Assembly (NCBI GenBank): GCA_907163375.1
Contig: CAJQUW010002187.1
Coordinates: 1 to 64,000, forward strand
Length of the DNA stretch: 64,000 nucleotides
Direction: 5' to 3'
Origin: Prostheceraeus crozeri
Lineage: Eukaryota; Platyhelminthes; Polycladida; Euryleptidae
Of this stretch, positions 54,781-64,000 are shown piece by piece. The notes beneath the pieces were generated by a model. The model did no database searches. It saw only the letters and a list, made by a program, of their open reading frames with translations, and was not told where the DNA came from. The position numbers and the translations under genes were made by a program. Numbering within the stretch: position 1 is the first letter of the stretch; every line of letters starts with the position of its first letter.

Positions 54781-55619
54781 GATTAACTTCTCCACGTCCT
54801 GTTTTGTTGACGTATAGCTTCGCATTGGGCTAATTAAGGCCTATTGAATTATCTTATTTCATTCATTGAGTTAAATGAATGCATGTAATTCAATTTTCAT
54901 CTTAACCATTTTCGTTGTTTTTGATTTTGATTGAACTTGGGAAATAGCGGGAGGATGGTTTCTTAAGCTTTTGCGTTAATCAAGGATATTTAAAAACAAA
55001 ATAGCAAATCGTCACGTATTCGTATCAAAGTATGCACGTAGTCTAGTACATGTAGGTAGCGACATATTAATCGTCATGCAATAATACAAAATAACCGGTT
55101 ACTTACATGCAAAAACAAAATATCAAATCATCAAGTCTTGGCATCAAAGTAGGCCTATTCACGTACATGTACATGTAGGTAGCGACATATTGATCGATAA
55201 GCAATCAATGACTTCTAGAAAAATCGAAGTTTACGCAAAATGCTCATAATTGCCCCGGGTGACGCTACATACTTGTGTATTCAATTTCATGTTATCAAAT
55301 TGATCCCTGCGCAAAACATTTACATTCCATATGTTTGTTATGTCATTACACATGCATTCCATGTCTTTGTGGTAGCAACACAGATAAACAGTAAAAATAC
55401 ATACAGATAAAAATCAGTACATGTAGGCCTATCAAGCAATACCTCTAACTGCTTTGCTTTCTGAAGTTAATCTTTTGTGAAAATTTTCCCTTCACAAAGA
55501 CCAATGAAGAAAGGAAAATCAGTATCATTTTTTATGCATACCTACAACCAAACTACTAATTAATGTAAATGAAAAGACAAAATCCATAATTCAATCTATA
55601 TTTCAAGCAAGTACAAGAG

Positions 55620-56480
55620 TTATCCTTCAATGTCCTGTCTATTCAAACTTGGTGGAATAAATCGATCCACCCGACGGCACCAATGAGAGCATTTTGTTGG
55701 TGTTATTTCGTTCAAGGCAGTGCTCGTTAGTCCGATTAGAATCCTTGCCCTCCATGCCGATTGGGTTAGTCCATGTAAAGCACGCTCAGCGTCATTTACT
55801 AGATCTTGTTGCACCTGTGCGGTTGTTAGCTGACGACTTACAGCAGCCTTAAAGCCGCTATGTGCTTGCTCCACTGGGTTGAGAAAAGGGCTGTACGGAG
55901 GTTGGGTATGTACGTGGAATCGATGTTCATGTTCCTGTGGCACTGTGGTTTTCAGATGCGGTCGGGCTCCATCGTGCACGAGATGAACAACTCCATCAAG
56001 ACGTGTCGATGCCTCGACGTTTATGAGATAGTCAATGAACTCTTGGTACCTCACATGATCAACAGTTTGCTGCCTCAAATCAAAATGGACGAGGCCCAAA
56101 TCTGGATTGATAGCCATTATTAGATTGACATTCGCTATTCTGGCCCCGATGACACGTTGCCGTACCGCCTGACCCACTGGTGCTCTCCCCTGTGTCCTTC
56201 TGGTAAAAAGATTGATGCCACATTCATCTATGTAGATCATGTGTTCATGAACATTCAATGATGTCAGCCAGGTAGCGTATCCGAAGCGATTCTCCTTTGT
56301 TGCCTCCGTATTTCTTCGAAACGGAACATCGGCGTCCTTCCCGGCAATTTTGAGAGATTAGTTGATCCTTCAAATGGCGACATATCGTTGAGATGCTAAT
56401 GCTTGGCTTGTTCGGGAGCCGCGCTTCCAGCTTTAAATATCGAAGAGCACAAATCAAGGTGAATGCATGAAGTGGTATCG
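55620..56480 (-). pseudogene. IS630-like transposase, 5' truncated (copy B)
   Basis: Minus strand: ARLPNKPSISISTICRHLKD (second DNA-binding helix) at 56420-56360, frame change near 56250, then a 212-codon block with the whole catalytic core: IYIDECGINLFTRRTQGRAP, VHLVHDGARPH and YSPFLNPVEQAHS. Thirty-three residues separate the second Asp and the Glu. The first helix-turn-helix is replaced at about 56480 by sequence shared with 61.7 kb. Confidence 0.88.
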
Positions 56481-56508
56481 TGATTGCTTGCAGTGTGATT
56501 TTGATTTC

Positions 56509-56558
56509 TATACCTTTTCCCTTTTCTGCTGTCACAAACTGCAGAACAGTTGGCACGC
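56509..56558 (+). repeat. 50-bp segment repeated inverted at 61743-61792
   Basis: TATACCTTTTCCCTTTTCTG, a TGTCACAAACTGCA block and ACAGTTGGCACGC are shared with the complement of 61743-61792, differing at two of 50 positions. At 61.7 kb the segment lies directly after the Penelope-like coding remnant, so here it may mark another Penelope-type end. Confidence 0.7.
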
Positions 56559-56579
56559 GTGTAAAGCGTCTGTTCAGAT

Positions 56580-57133
56580 CACAGACCTAGGATTAGGGAA
56601 GACTGCCTGCTTTCATTCATTCACCGTTTGTTTACATCAATGGCCGCTGAAAATACTGGGCAAGTTGGAGTTAGCCAGCGGCAAAACATGAAAGATAATG
56701 TTTTGTTTGAATTACATCATGCGATATCTTGTTAAATTGCTAAATTAACAAATGTGTGACACCTTAGGCATGTAGCAGGTTGAGAGGATGCTGATAAAAT
56801 CAAAATTTCACGCCAACATTTTGCTTTTATCATTGAAGTAAATAATATTACTGAAAATTTTATTCTTGACTGAAATTATTCAGATGTGTTCAGTTGTGTT
56901 CCTCGCTATGACACATATCAGACACCTGTTTTGATTCATCAACCGACTCAGCACCCGAACCAAGGAAGAAATGGAGAAGTATAAACAGCCAAAGCTCAAA
57001 AGTGGTATGACCTTGAAACTGTACGATTTAAAAAAAGATTCACGTATTTTCTGGCGAGAGACACTGTTATGATTTGCTTACCGGCTTCACGTGTTGATGA
57101 GAGCAGGCAGTCTTCCCTAATCCTAGGTCTGTG
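56580..57133. repeat. Perfect 32-bp inverted repeat around a 490-bp spacer
   Basis: CACAGACCTAGGATTAGGGA followed by AGACTGCCTGCT at 56580-56611 is exactly complementary to 57102-57133. The spacer has no recognisable coding. No target duplication was found outside, so it could be an element or two opposed fragments of one repeat. Confidence 0.7.
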
Positions 57134-57210
57134 GCACGGCGTCGTTAGGGAAGATTTGACGTCATCACGAGTGGATTCGGCTGAACTTAGAATTAGCCAA
57201 TTCACGCTCA

Positions 57211-57347
57211 CAACAGATGGTCCGGTGGCCTTGTGGTTAGAGGGTATGCTTGCACGTCCTCTAGCTCCAACGTCGCTGGTTCAAACCTAACCACGACTGA
57301 TGAGGCCCAACAGGCCGAAATATGTCTCGTGGTGGTTACATCTGTTG
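57211..57347 (+). ncRNA. tRNA-like module fused to a hammerhead ribozyme
   Basis: A hammerhead with all core elements: CTGATGA (57297-57303), stem II GGCC/GGCC with loop CAACA, GAAA (57317-57320), minimal helix III (TATG), cleavage triplet GTC with the cut expected after C57326, and helix I ACCACGA/TCGTGGT extended past a 2-base bulge by AACC/GGTT. Immediately 5' is a tRNA-like unit with box A TGGCCTTGTGG (57226-57236) and box B GGTTCAAACCT (57278-57288), box B overlapping helix I. CAACAGATG (57211-57219) and CATCTGTTG (57339-57347) enclose the whole. The class matches type I hammerheads with short helix III found in Penelope elements and animal retrozymes. Confidence 0.85.
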
Positions 57348-58449
57348 AGATTTGATAAACGAACCATATTTGTATTCGTTTGAAAGCTGATCATGCAAGG
57401 AAGCTCATCGTGATAATAAAAAAAACACAATAATGAGTAATAAGATATCTATGAAAAACGTTAATGATTCTGTGTAAAATTTGCCGTCGAAATGTCGTCA
57501 GAGCGTCGCCGAGTTGGTCTGAACGGTGTCGTCAATGTCGCAAGGTGTCGCTGTCGCCTGTGTGAATGGAGCTTAAGAGCTTTGGTTCATTGTTGATATT
57601 TCACATTACAGTGATCTGCAGTCATGTCGCGCCGAATATCGAATTCCGACAGGCAGCATCTCATCAATGCTTATGAAAATGGGCGAGACTTTATAGAATT
57701 AGCACGGGAAATTGGGGTGAATCGCAGATCTGCCTACCGCATAGTCAACACTTTCTGTAGAGAGAGGCGCGTTGAATCTTTGCCTCATAGTGGCGGTCGT
57801 AAAAAACTGCCGACCGCGGCGATGATAAAATGTCTGGTGGCATTCATTCAAGAAAAGCCGACAGCGACTTTGATGGAGATGAGAGGGAAACTCCTTGATG
57901 CCTTTCCATCCCTACCAGCTCAACTTAGCCTAACCACGATCTCCCGTGCCCTCGACGGTTCTCTCATCTGAAGCCTTTAAGATCAGTGCCGACGCAATGG
58001 AATAATGCTGAGGTCAAGCAAGAGAGAGCCGATTTCGTGTCGTGGTTTCTGCGCGACGGAATGAGCCGAGATTTGGTGTACATCGACGAATGCGGTTTTA
58101 ATGTGTGGACGGCGAGAACACAAGGACGCTCAACGCGTGGAACCAGGGCAGTCAGAATTGTCGAAGGCAACAGAGGCAAGAACTTGACTGTTTGTCTTGC
58201 AGTTTCTCCGCGATTCGGTCTCGTGCACTTCGCATTCATCGATGGTGGGATGACCACTGCTTCTTTCTCCGACTTTTTAAGTGAAGTTGAAGCTCTTCTG
58301 TATGAGGAGAACCTCTTCATCATCTACGACAATGCTCCGTCCCACAGGAATCCGCCAGCTCCTATCAGTGAAAATCAAGAACTCCATCCACTTCCACGAT
58401 ACAGTCCCTTTTTGAACATGACAGAGAGAGCAATATCATGTCTCAAGAG

Positions 58450-61294
58450 TAGGGGTCGCATTACCGGTATTACCGAAACCGGTAATACAGGTCATTGTGA
58501 TTTTTTTTCATTACCGAATTACCGGTCTTTTCAAATGAAATTACCGGTTTTCGAAGGTGTAATTCAAACCATTTATCCTACTTATTCATTGCAGCTAAAG
58601 GTGACATGGAGGGCGATTAAAGTACAATAATGCAGATAATCTGAGTTGTTCGATTAGAGGAGACACACTCACTCACCTTTGCGCGCTACACACAACCTCT
58701 ACATAGACTATGGTGGGAAGCAGTCACATCAGGTCGGATTTCTGTGGTCTTATGATCTCATACAATGGAAGGCGGTTGGCATACGCTTCATAAAATGCGG
58801 CGTCTGACAATTTTCAACCTGATTGCAGCTAGCGCATGCAGGAGAAAGGAGAATTACCAATGACAGTCCGAAACTCAAGCCTTTGGGAGTATTGATTCAA
58901 TTCACGTGACTTTTGTAGAGCGAATAGTCAAGGTCAAACGGATGACGATTTCAATGCTTACGGCAGTTCGCCTTAAGGACAGCATTACTGAGCACTGCTT
59001 TATTGTGTTTATCGAACGTCATGAAGTTTATGAGCTTCAAAACCGACGGCATTTGGCGATTTTATGATCGGGAAGATTCTGGAGGAAAACCGGGTCAACA
59101 TGCACAGTGCAAAGAATGCAAAAAGTAATGAAGTGCGTCGGAGACTCAACAAGTGGATTACATCACCATCAGAAAAGTATTCACAACGTCGATACATTGA
59201 AGAGATCAGTGTCATGTGAAAAGACTGATATTAGTGACACACCGTCTAAAGCTAAAATCACCAACTTCTTCCAATCCAAAATTACATTGAACAAAACACT
59301 CTCTCGAATGACAGCGCTTGATGGCATTCCCTTCAGTGTGTTTGCAACATCAAAGGATTTACGTCGTGCTCTTTTGTACCTTTATAAGGACTTACCAACG
59401 TCTGCGAATGGTGTGAAGCTCCGTGTCTACGCTTATGCTACTGAACTTAGACAGACTATCACGACGCAAATTGACGAGGATTTACGAGCTGGAAAACGGT
59501 TCAGTCTCACATTCGACGAGTGGACTTCGATTCGGAACGTTAGATACCTGAACATTAATCTACATTCGACCACTTCTTCGCGATTGGTGTATAATCTCGG
59601 ACTGGTGAGAATAATCGGAACGTTTTCTGCTGAACAATGCCAGTCGGCATTACGCGTCAAACTGCTCGAGTTCCATCTTCATCTGGATACCAATGTTGTT
59701 TGTGTGACGACAGATGGATGCAGCATGATGATCAAACTCGGTAGACTGCTTTCATGTCCTCAGCAACTGTGCTACAATCATGGAATACAACTTGCTGTTC
59801 TAGACGTTCTGTACCGGAAGAAAGATGCTCAAGATTGTGATGCAGATGACTTTCAACCTGTTGAGGGCTTTGAATCTGACTCTGACTCAGACGTGGATGA
59901 TTCCTCAAGTAATCTTGTCTTAGAAGAATCCTACACTGATGTTCCACTTCCATTCAAGGACGATACTATTAAAGAAGCCATTGATAAAGTTCGTTCAATC
60001 GTCAAGACGTTCCGCAAATCTCCCAAGAACAATGAAGTTCTACGGCGTTATATGTCTGACGACGGCCTCAAGTGTGTCGTCTCTCATTCTAGACTGTAAA
60101 ACGCGTTGGAATAGTCTCGCCGATATGCTAGAGCGTATATCTGTTTCCCGCAGTGCATTCTAAAAGCGCAGATCGACATACAATTGTCAGAGGAGAAGAA
60201 ACTATCCGATCAGGATTTCAAAACTGTGCAACACATTTTCAATGCATTGAAACCGGTGAAGTTGGCTGTTACTCCCCTCTCGTCGAGATGAAACCTTCTT
60301 ACTGCTGAAGGCGTCGTCAAGTTTGTATTCAATGCACTTGACAGTGAAGGAAGCACATTGGCCAAACAAATGAAACAGGCTATTGAAGAGCGTGTTGTAC
60401 AAGATCGATACACCAAAGAATCTGTCATATTGCAATACCTTCACGATCCTCAAGACAAATTACGAAAGAAGGCGACTGTAAAAGCGTACTGCTGTGAACT
60501 TTTGAAGAGGATGAATTCGCCGAAAATGGATGTACGAGCACCTGAGCACAGCAATTGCAACGATATACAGGAATCCTCTGACGAGCCAAATTTTTCCCTA
60601 GAACAAAATCTTGAACAGGCGATCGCCGACTCACTGAAGAAGAATGTTACAGATTCGTCAATCACCGGCACCAGTGATTTCAGTGCAGTCATTGCACCTG
60701 AGCTCACATCTGCTGAGCAAAGCGGCAAACTTGAAGTCTATCTTCAGCGGGTCTATGACCATTTGCTCACCATACCACCCACATCAGTTGAGTCTGAGAG
60801 AGCATTTTCTACAGCCGGATACTTCTGTAATAAACTGCGCAGTCGCCTTTCCGACAAAACGTTGGACGTGCTATGTTTTCTTCGTGCGAATTTGCTTTTG
60901 AAGGAATGGTGTAAGTGACTGCCAGTGATGTTTGATGTTTGTTGTCGTATTGTTTGATGCACCGATATTTTGTTCTCATAATTAGACTTTTCTGAAACGC
61001 ATTCGCAAAAAGGTTTTCCTTGTGTTACTCGTTCGATGATCCGTGGTATGAGGCAAGCAGTGAAATAAGTCTTTTGTAGATTGTAATAATTTAAATCAGT
61101 GTCTGTTTCGAAAAATAGATTTGTTCCACGTACTGTATGTAGGGCCTTCAAACGTACATGTACATGTAATTAGTATTTTTTCTGCCTTGTTAGATACAAT
61201 ATTAATTATCAGAAAACCGGTAATTACCGGTTTTGTCGCAACTGGATTACTGAATTACCGGTTTTCCAAAAATACCCCGGTAATGCGACACCTA
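58450..61294 (+). mobile_element. hAT transposon with transposase, 2845 bp
   Basis: Termini TAGGGGTCGCATTACCGG and CCGGTAATGCGACACCTA are inverted repeats with one mismatch, flanked by a perfect 8-bp duplication CTCAAGAG (58442-58449 and 61295-61302). ACCGGTAAT/ATTACCGG palindromes crowd both sub-terminal regions. It carries a broken transposase on the plus strand. The exact duplication and intact ends suggest a fairly recent jump. Confidence 0.95.
59019..60918 (+). pseudogene. hAT transposase, frame-broken
   Basis: A BED-type zinc finger begins at 59019 (GIWRFYDRED, QHAQCKECKK) and its His half continues in another frame (GLHHHQKSIHN, 59155). The long block 59116-60099 contains KRFSLTFDEWTSIRNVRYLN and VVCVTTDGCSMM with conserved Asp residues. 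Frame changes follow (TRWNSLADMLERIS near 60110). The final block to 60918 ends in the hAT dimerisation domain (LLTIPPTSVESERAFSTAG, NKLRSRLSDKTLDVLCFLR). At least three frame changes make it inactive. Confidence 0.92.
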
Positions 61295-61664
61295 CTCAAG
61301 AGTGATGCCAAAAGGCGACTATCTGATCCAGGTACTCAAATAAACTTCAGTGATCATTCCGCCGCCCACGCTGCCGGTTTCATCGCTTGAACATTTTACG
61401 ACGACATGTTGAGGATGCTATGTCCTCAGTAACGGCTGTTAAATGTTTTCAGTGGCAAAACAGATCCATTTCATATACTCAGCGTTGCCTGGACATGGGT
61501 GATATCTTTGATTGATTTATCTGAAATAAAGTGAGTCAGCTGGATTTGTTTTTTTTCATCATACACTTGATGGGGATATTTTCAGCTTACGGCCTGTGAA
61601 TAGAGTAGACAGACCTAGGTCTCTGGTAGAGTAGCTACTTTAAAAATAGATCAGTCAGTGGGAA

Positions 61665-62753
61665 TTACCACAGCGCATGATTGGGGAAACACAGCGCAAT
61701 GATCACGTGATGACTAACGCCGTCGAGACAGACGAACTGCAGGCGTGCCAACTGTTTTGCAGTTTGTGACAACAGAAAAGGGAAAAGGTATAATACATAG
61801 ATATTTCGCTCACCTGTATTAGGTTGAATGCTGTCAATTGGTAAATTGAATGCACATCCCGCTCTTGAAATGATAATTTGCTGAACCTGGTAAGCTGAAT
61901 TACAGTCGCGGCAACTTGATTCATATATTAACGTTTCACGAGTTTCAAATTCAATACTTTCTTTGTATTTAACAGAAAAACAATTACCAATGTTATTACT
62001 ACAGCTTGGACATATGTTCAGATGGCTACTTACGGCTGAGTTACCTCTTATATGTTCTTTTTTTCTTTGGTGTAATGTGCGTTTCGCTTGTCCCAAATAT
62101 GGGGTATTAGGATCGACCCGACATTCAAAATGATACGCAACGCATGAATTATCGCATCAGCTTATTTGTTTTACCTTTCAGACTAAAGTACTGTCCTGTT
62201 TTACAAGAGTTGAATATTATTTTAACATCATGGTCCATACAATTACCTAAATACTTTAACAAGTTTGCGTCGGAATTTTGTGGATTCATCTTTCTTCGTT
62301 GCTTCTTTATCCGTGCTATATTTTATTTCCAGGAACTGCTTCATTAACAAGTTGATGAAGTCAATGGGATATGAGTAACTTAAGAGAATTTTTGTAATAT
62401 TTTTGATCTCTATGTCAAACAGTTCTAAGCTTGAGCATACTGTACATTATACGCTCTATGTAACATTCCTATCACAAGGATACGTTTCCATTGGATAGGG
62501 CAGGTATCATTATAATTCATTAGTAGACCTGTGTACTAGTATGTACTTTTTCTAAAATCGATGTGGATAGGCCATCACGTTTGTCAATTTCAACATGCAA
62601 AAATGAAATTATATTTTTACTTTTCTCTCCTGTAAAGTTTAAATTGGGATGTTGTGAAATCAAAAAAGAATGAAACTTGTCTATATCCTCAATATTATCA
62701 AAAAACAACTTATATTGATTAATGATATTAATAATTGTTTTTCTGTTAAACAC
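61665..62753 (-). mobile_element. Penelope-like retroelement fragment
   Basis: The minus strand shows the end of a Penelope-type reverse transcriptase (NIEDIDKFHSFLISQHPNLN, SFLHVEIDKRDG), a link region (NCMDHDVKIIFNSCKTGQYF) and a GIY-YIG-like endonuclease part (PYLGQAKRTLHQRKKEH, NIGNCFSVKYKESIEFETR). It is 5' truncated and broken at several places. Confidence 0.8.
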
Positions 62754-62876
62754 ACAGGACGCAGTGAATGTGAAACTCGTATAGTAAAAGCGTTGTTAAT
62801 AAATGATAAAACGCCGAAATTAAATGAAACCCTATGTCTTACTGGTAATTCTCTTTTCTTAAAAGTATTCGAATAA
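62713..62876 (+). mobile_element. Penelope-like fragment in opposite orientation
   Basis: The plus strand encodes NCFSVKHTGRSECETRIVKA and LLINDKTPKLNETL, the end of the same endonuclease region seen on the minus strand at 61.9-62.0 kb. The two fragments face away from each other with their junction near 62.73 kb. Opposed partial copies are a known feature of Penelope insertions. Confidence 0.75.
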
Positions 62877-64000
62877 TTGTGTTTGATAATTGACATTGTT
62901 TTCTTTGAATCGTTGTTTTCATATGAGCATACTATGTCCAGTCATTGGTTGCAGCTGCGCAAAAATAATTCGCATTTCCAGATTTCATTTGAGCTGTTTC
63001 ATCAGAAACGAGAACTTTAGATACATACCAAGCGTACACGCTACTAATTAAACAAAATTAAGTACGATCAATCATAGTAAAATAACTAGTATTAGAACTA
63101 AAGTTCATATTTTGTAAAGAAAAACGATTGCTTTCCCATCAGCCGAACATGTTTCAGAACTTCAGGTGCTCCATCTATAGCGGACAAGTCAAATTACGGA
63201 CAATACAATGGTGACAGTTTTGTATAAAATAATTATCATCGATAAAAACAGTTCAAGTGATCTCCTTTCACAACTTTACAGACAGAATAGAGGCACAGAA
63301 ATATACATATTTACAAAGGTCAAAACGCAACAATTCCACAAATTCAGAAAGAGTGGCACTGATCCGTTCCTTTAATTGGACAGCATGCTGAATATAAATA
63401 TATACATGTACATGTACATACAACAATGCAAGAAAATTCATTGTTTTTGTTTATTGCGAGAATCTTGCGTGGACATATTCACATACAAATAAGAAAGTCA
63501 TTTGCTGTCTTTCCAATGAAGTCATGTAGAGAGACGCATTATGTGCAATATGAAATATCAACGTACAAAAATTCAAACAGCGCACACAGAGTATATACAA
63601 TGTACAAATATGTAATTATGCAAAATGCATTGCAATACAAAATCAACTGCAATGCCCAGAGCTGCCGCGGTAGCTACATCCTCATATTCTTTGAAATTAA
63701 TGAGGATCCACATTCCCCATAGGTATTGCAGTGAAAATTAATTTGTAGATATTCCAATCAGATTAGCAGATTAATCAGGAGCATAGCAATATATGTATAT
63801 CATGCATTCTGAATTAAATGAACCTAAGTAACCAATGAACAATGCTTGAGTACTCATTGTCACAATCTCCCTTGAAGCCATTAAACCAAAGGCCTCAACG
63901 TGGTGAGATTTCTCAGCGTATGAAGGTTCCCCTCCCTCATTTGCTAATAGCTTCGTACCTTCATTGAGGTGGAGGTAAGTAAGAAAGTCACCTCATCCTC
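62877..64000. other. Right edge, nothing recognised
   Basis: AT-rich sequence with a TACATGTACATGTACAT run near 63403-63420. A 98-codon open frame at 63426-63722 has no recognisable translation. A donor-like GGAGgtaagtaag at about 63972 might end an exon, but nothing supports it. Confidence 0.4.

Larger units (their letters stand above)
52360..55265 (+). mobile_element. Tigger/pogo transposon with intact termini, 2906 bp
   Basis: GCGTCACCCGGGGTAATTGT and the inverted right end (about 27 bp, two or three differences) lie between TA dinucleotides (52358-52359 and 55266-55267). GGGGTAATTATRAGCAAAC repeats just inside the left end and at 52790. The transposase is in two blocks with the catalytic core deleted. 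The preserved ends mean it could still be moved in trans. Confidence 0.92.
57624..61390 (+). pseudogene. IS630-like transposase split by a hAT insertion (copy C)
   Basis: Starts MSRRISNSDRQHLINAYENG with two helix-turn-helix units (ELAREIGVNRRSAYRIV; LSLTTISRALDGSLI). One frame change near 57970 separates this from the catalytic part: VYIDECGFNVWTARTQG, NLFIIYDNAPSHR and YSPFLNMTERAISCLKS. There are 31 residues between second Asp and Glu. The hAT element occupies 58450-61294; beyond its right duplication the same frame resumes (DAKRRLSDPGTQINF) and ends at 61390. Apart from the frame change and the insertion the protein is complete. Confidence 0.9.

Noticed and set aside
63960-63985. Splice-donor-like GGAGgtaagtaag at the right edge
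   Set aside because: No coding frame upstream of it that I could recognise and the window ends too soon.

Overview
This is eukaryotic DNA: AT-rich, with multi-kilobase introns and dense dispersed repeats. The frequent TAGGCCTA-type words, the mixed transposon content (hAT, Tigger/pogo, mariner, IS630-like, piggyBac, LINE, Penelope, tRNA-derived SINEs) and the gene structure suggest a marine invertebrate, perhaps an echinoderm or another invertebrate deuterostome. The species cannot be fixed from this window.

The one host gene I can support fills most of the window on the minus strand (5301-50275). It is a kexin/furin-type proprotein convertase of 10 exons and 763 codons. Signal peptide, pro-domain, complete Asp/His/Ser triad with oxyanion Asn, and P domain are all present, and every junction is GT-AG with matching phase. 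It ends in a charged tail without a membrane segment or Cys-rich region. A poly(A) signal lies about 75 bp past the stop.

The introns and the upstream flank hold the transposons. Seven hAT-type insertions have recognisable ends and 8-bp target duplications, six of them perfect. One sits at +13 of the exon 7 splice donor, one is nested in a piggyBac element and one in an IS630-like transposase. Also present are two LINE fragments, a DD41D mariner with both ends, a Tc1 remnant, a piggyBac element and a second piggyBac fragment, Tigger MITEs, several fold-back inverted repeats and a tRNA-derived SINE family.

Upstream of the gene (50.3-64 kb) lie a Tigger element with intact termini, two IS630-like transposases, a 2.8-kb hAT with transposase, and two opposed Penelope-like fragments. 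Between them, at 57211-57347, is the most interesting object: a tRNA-like pol III promoter module that runs directly into a canonical hammerhead ribozyme, the whole enclosed by a 9-bp inverted repeat. Decayed hammerhead-like hairpins occur elsewhere. The left edge (1-4 kb) holds unrecognised AT-rich ORFs and tandem repeats; the right edge (62.9-64 kb) holds nothing I can name.
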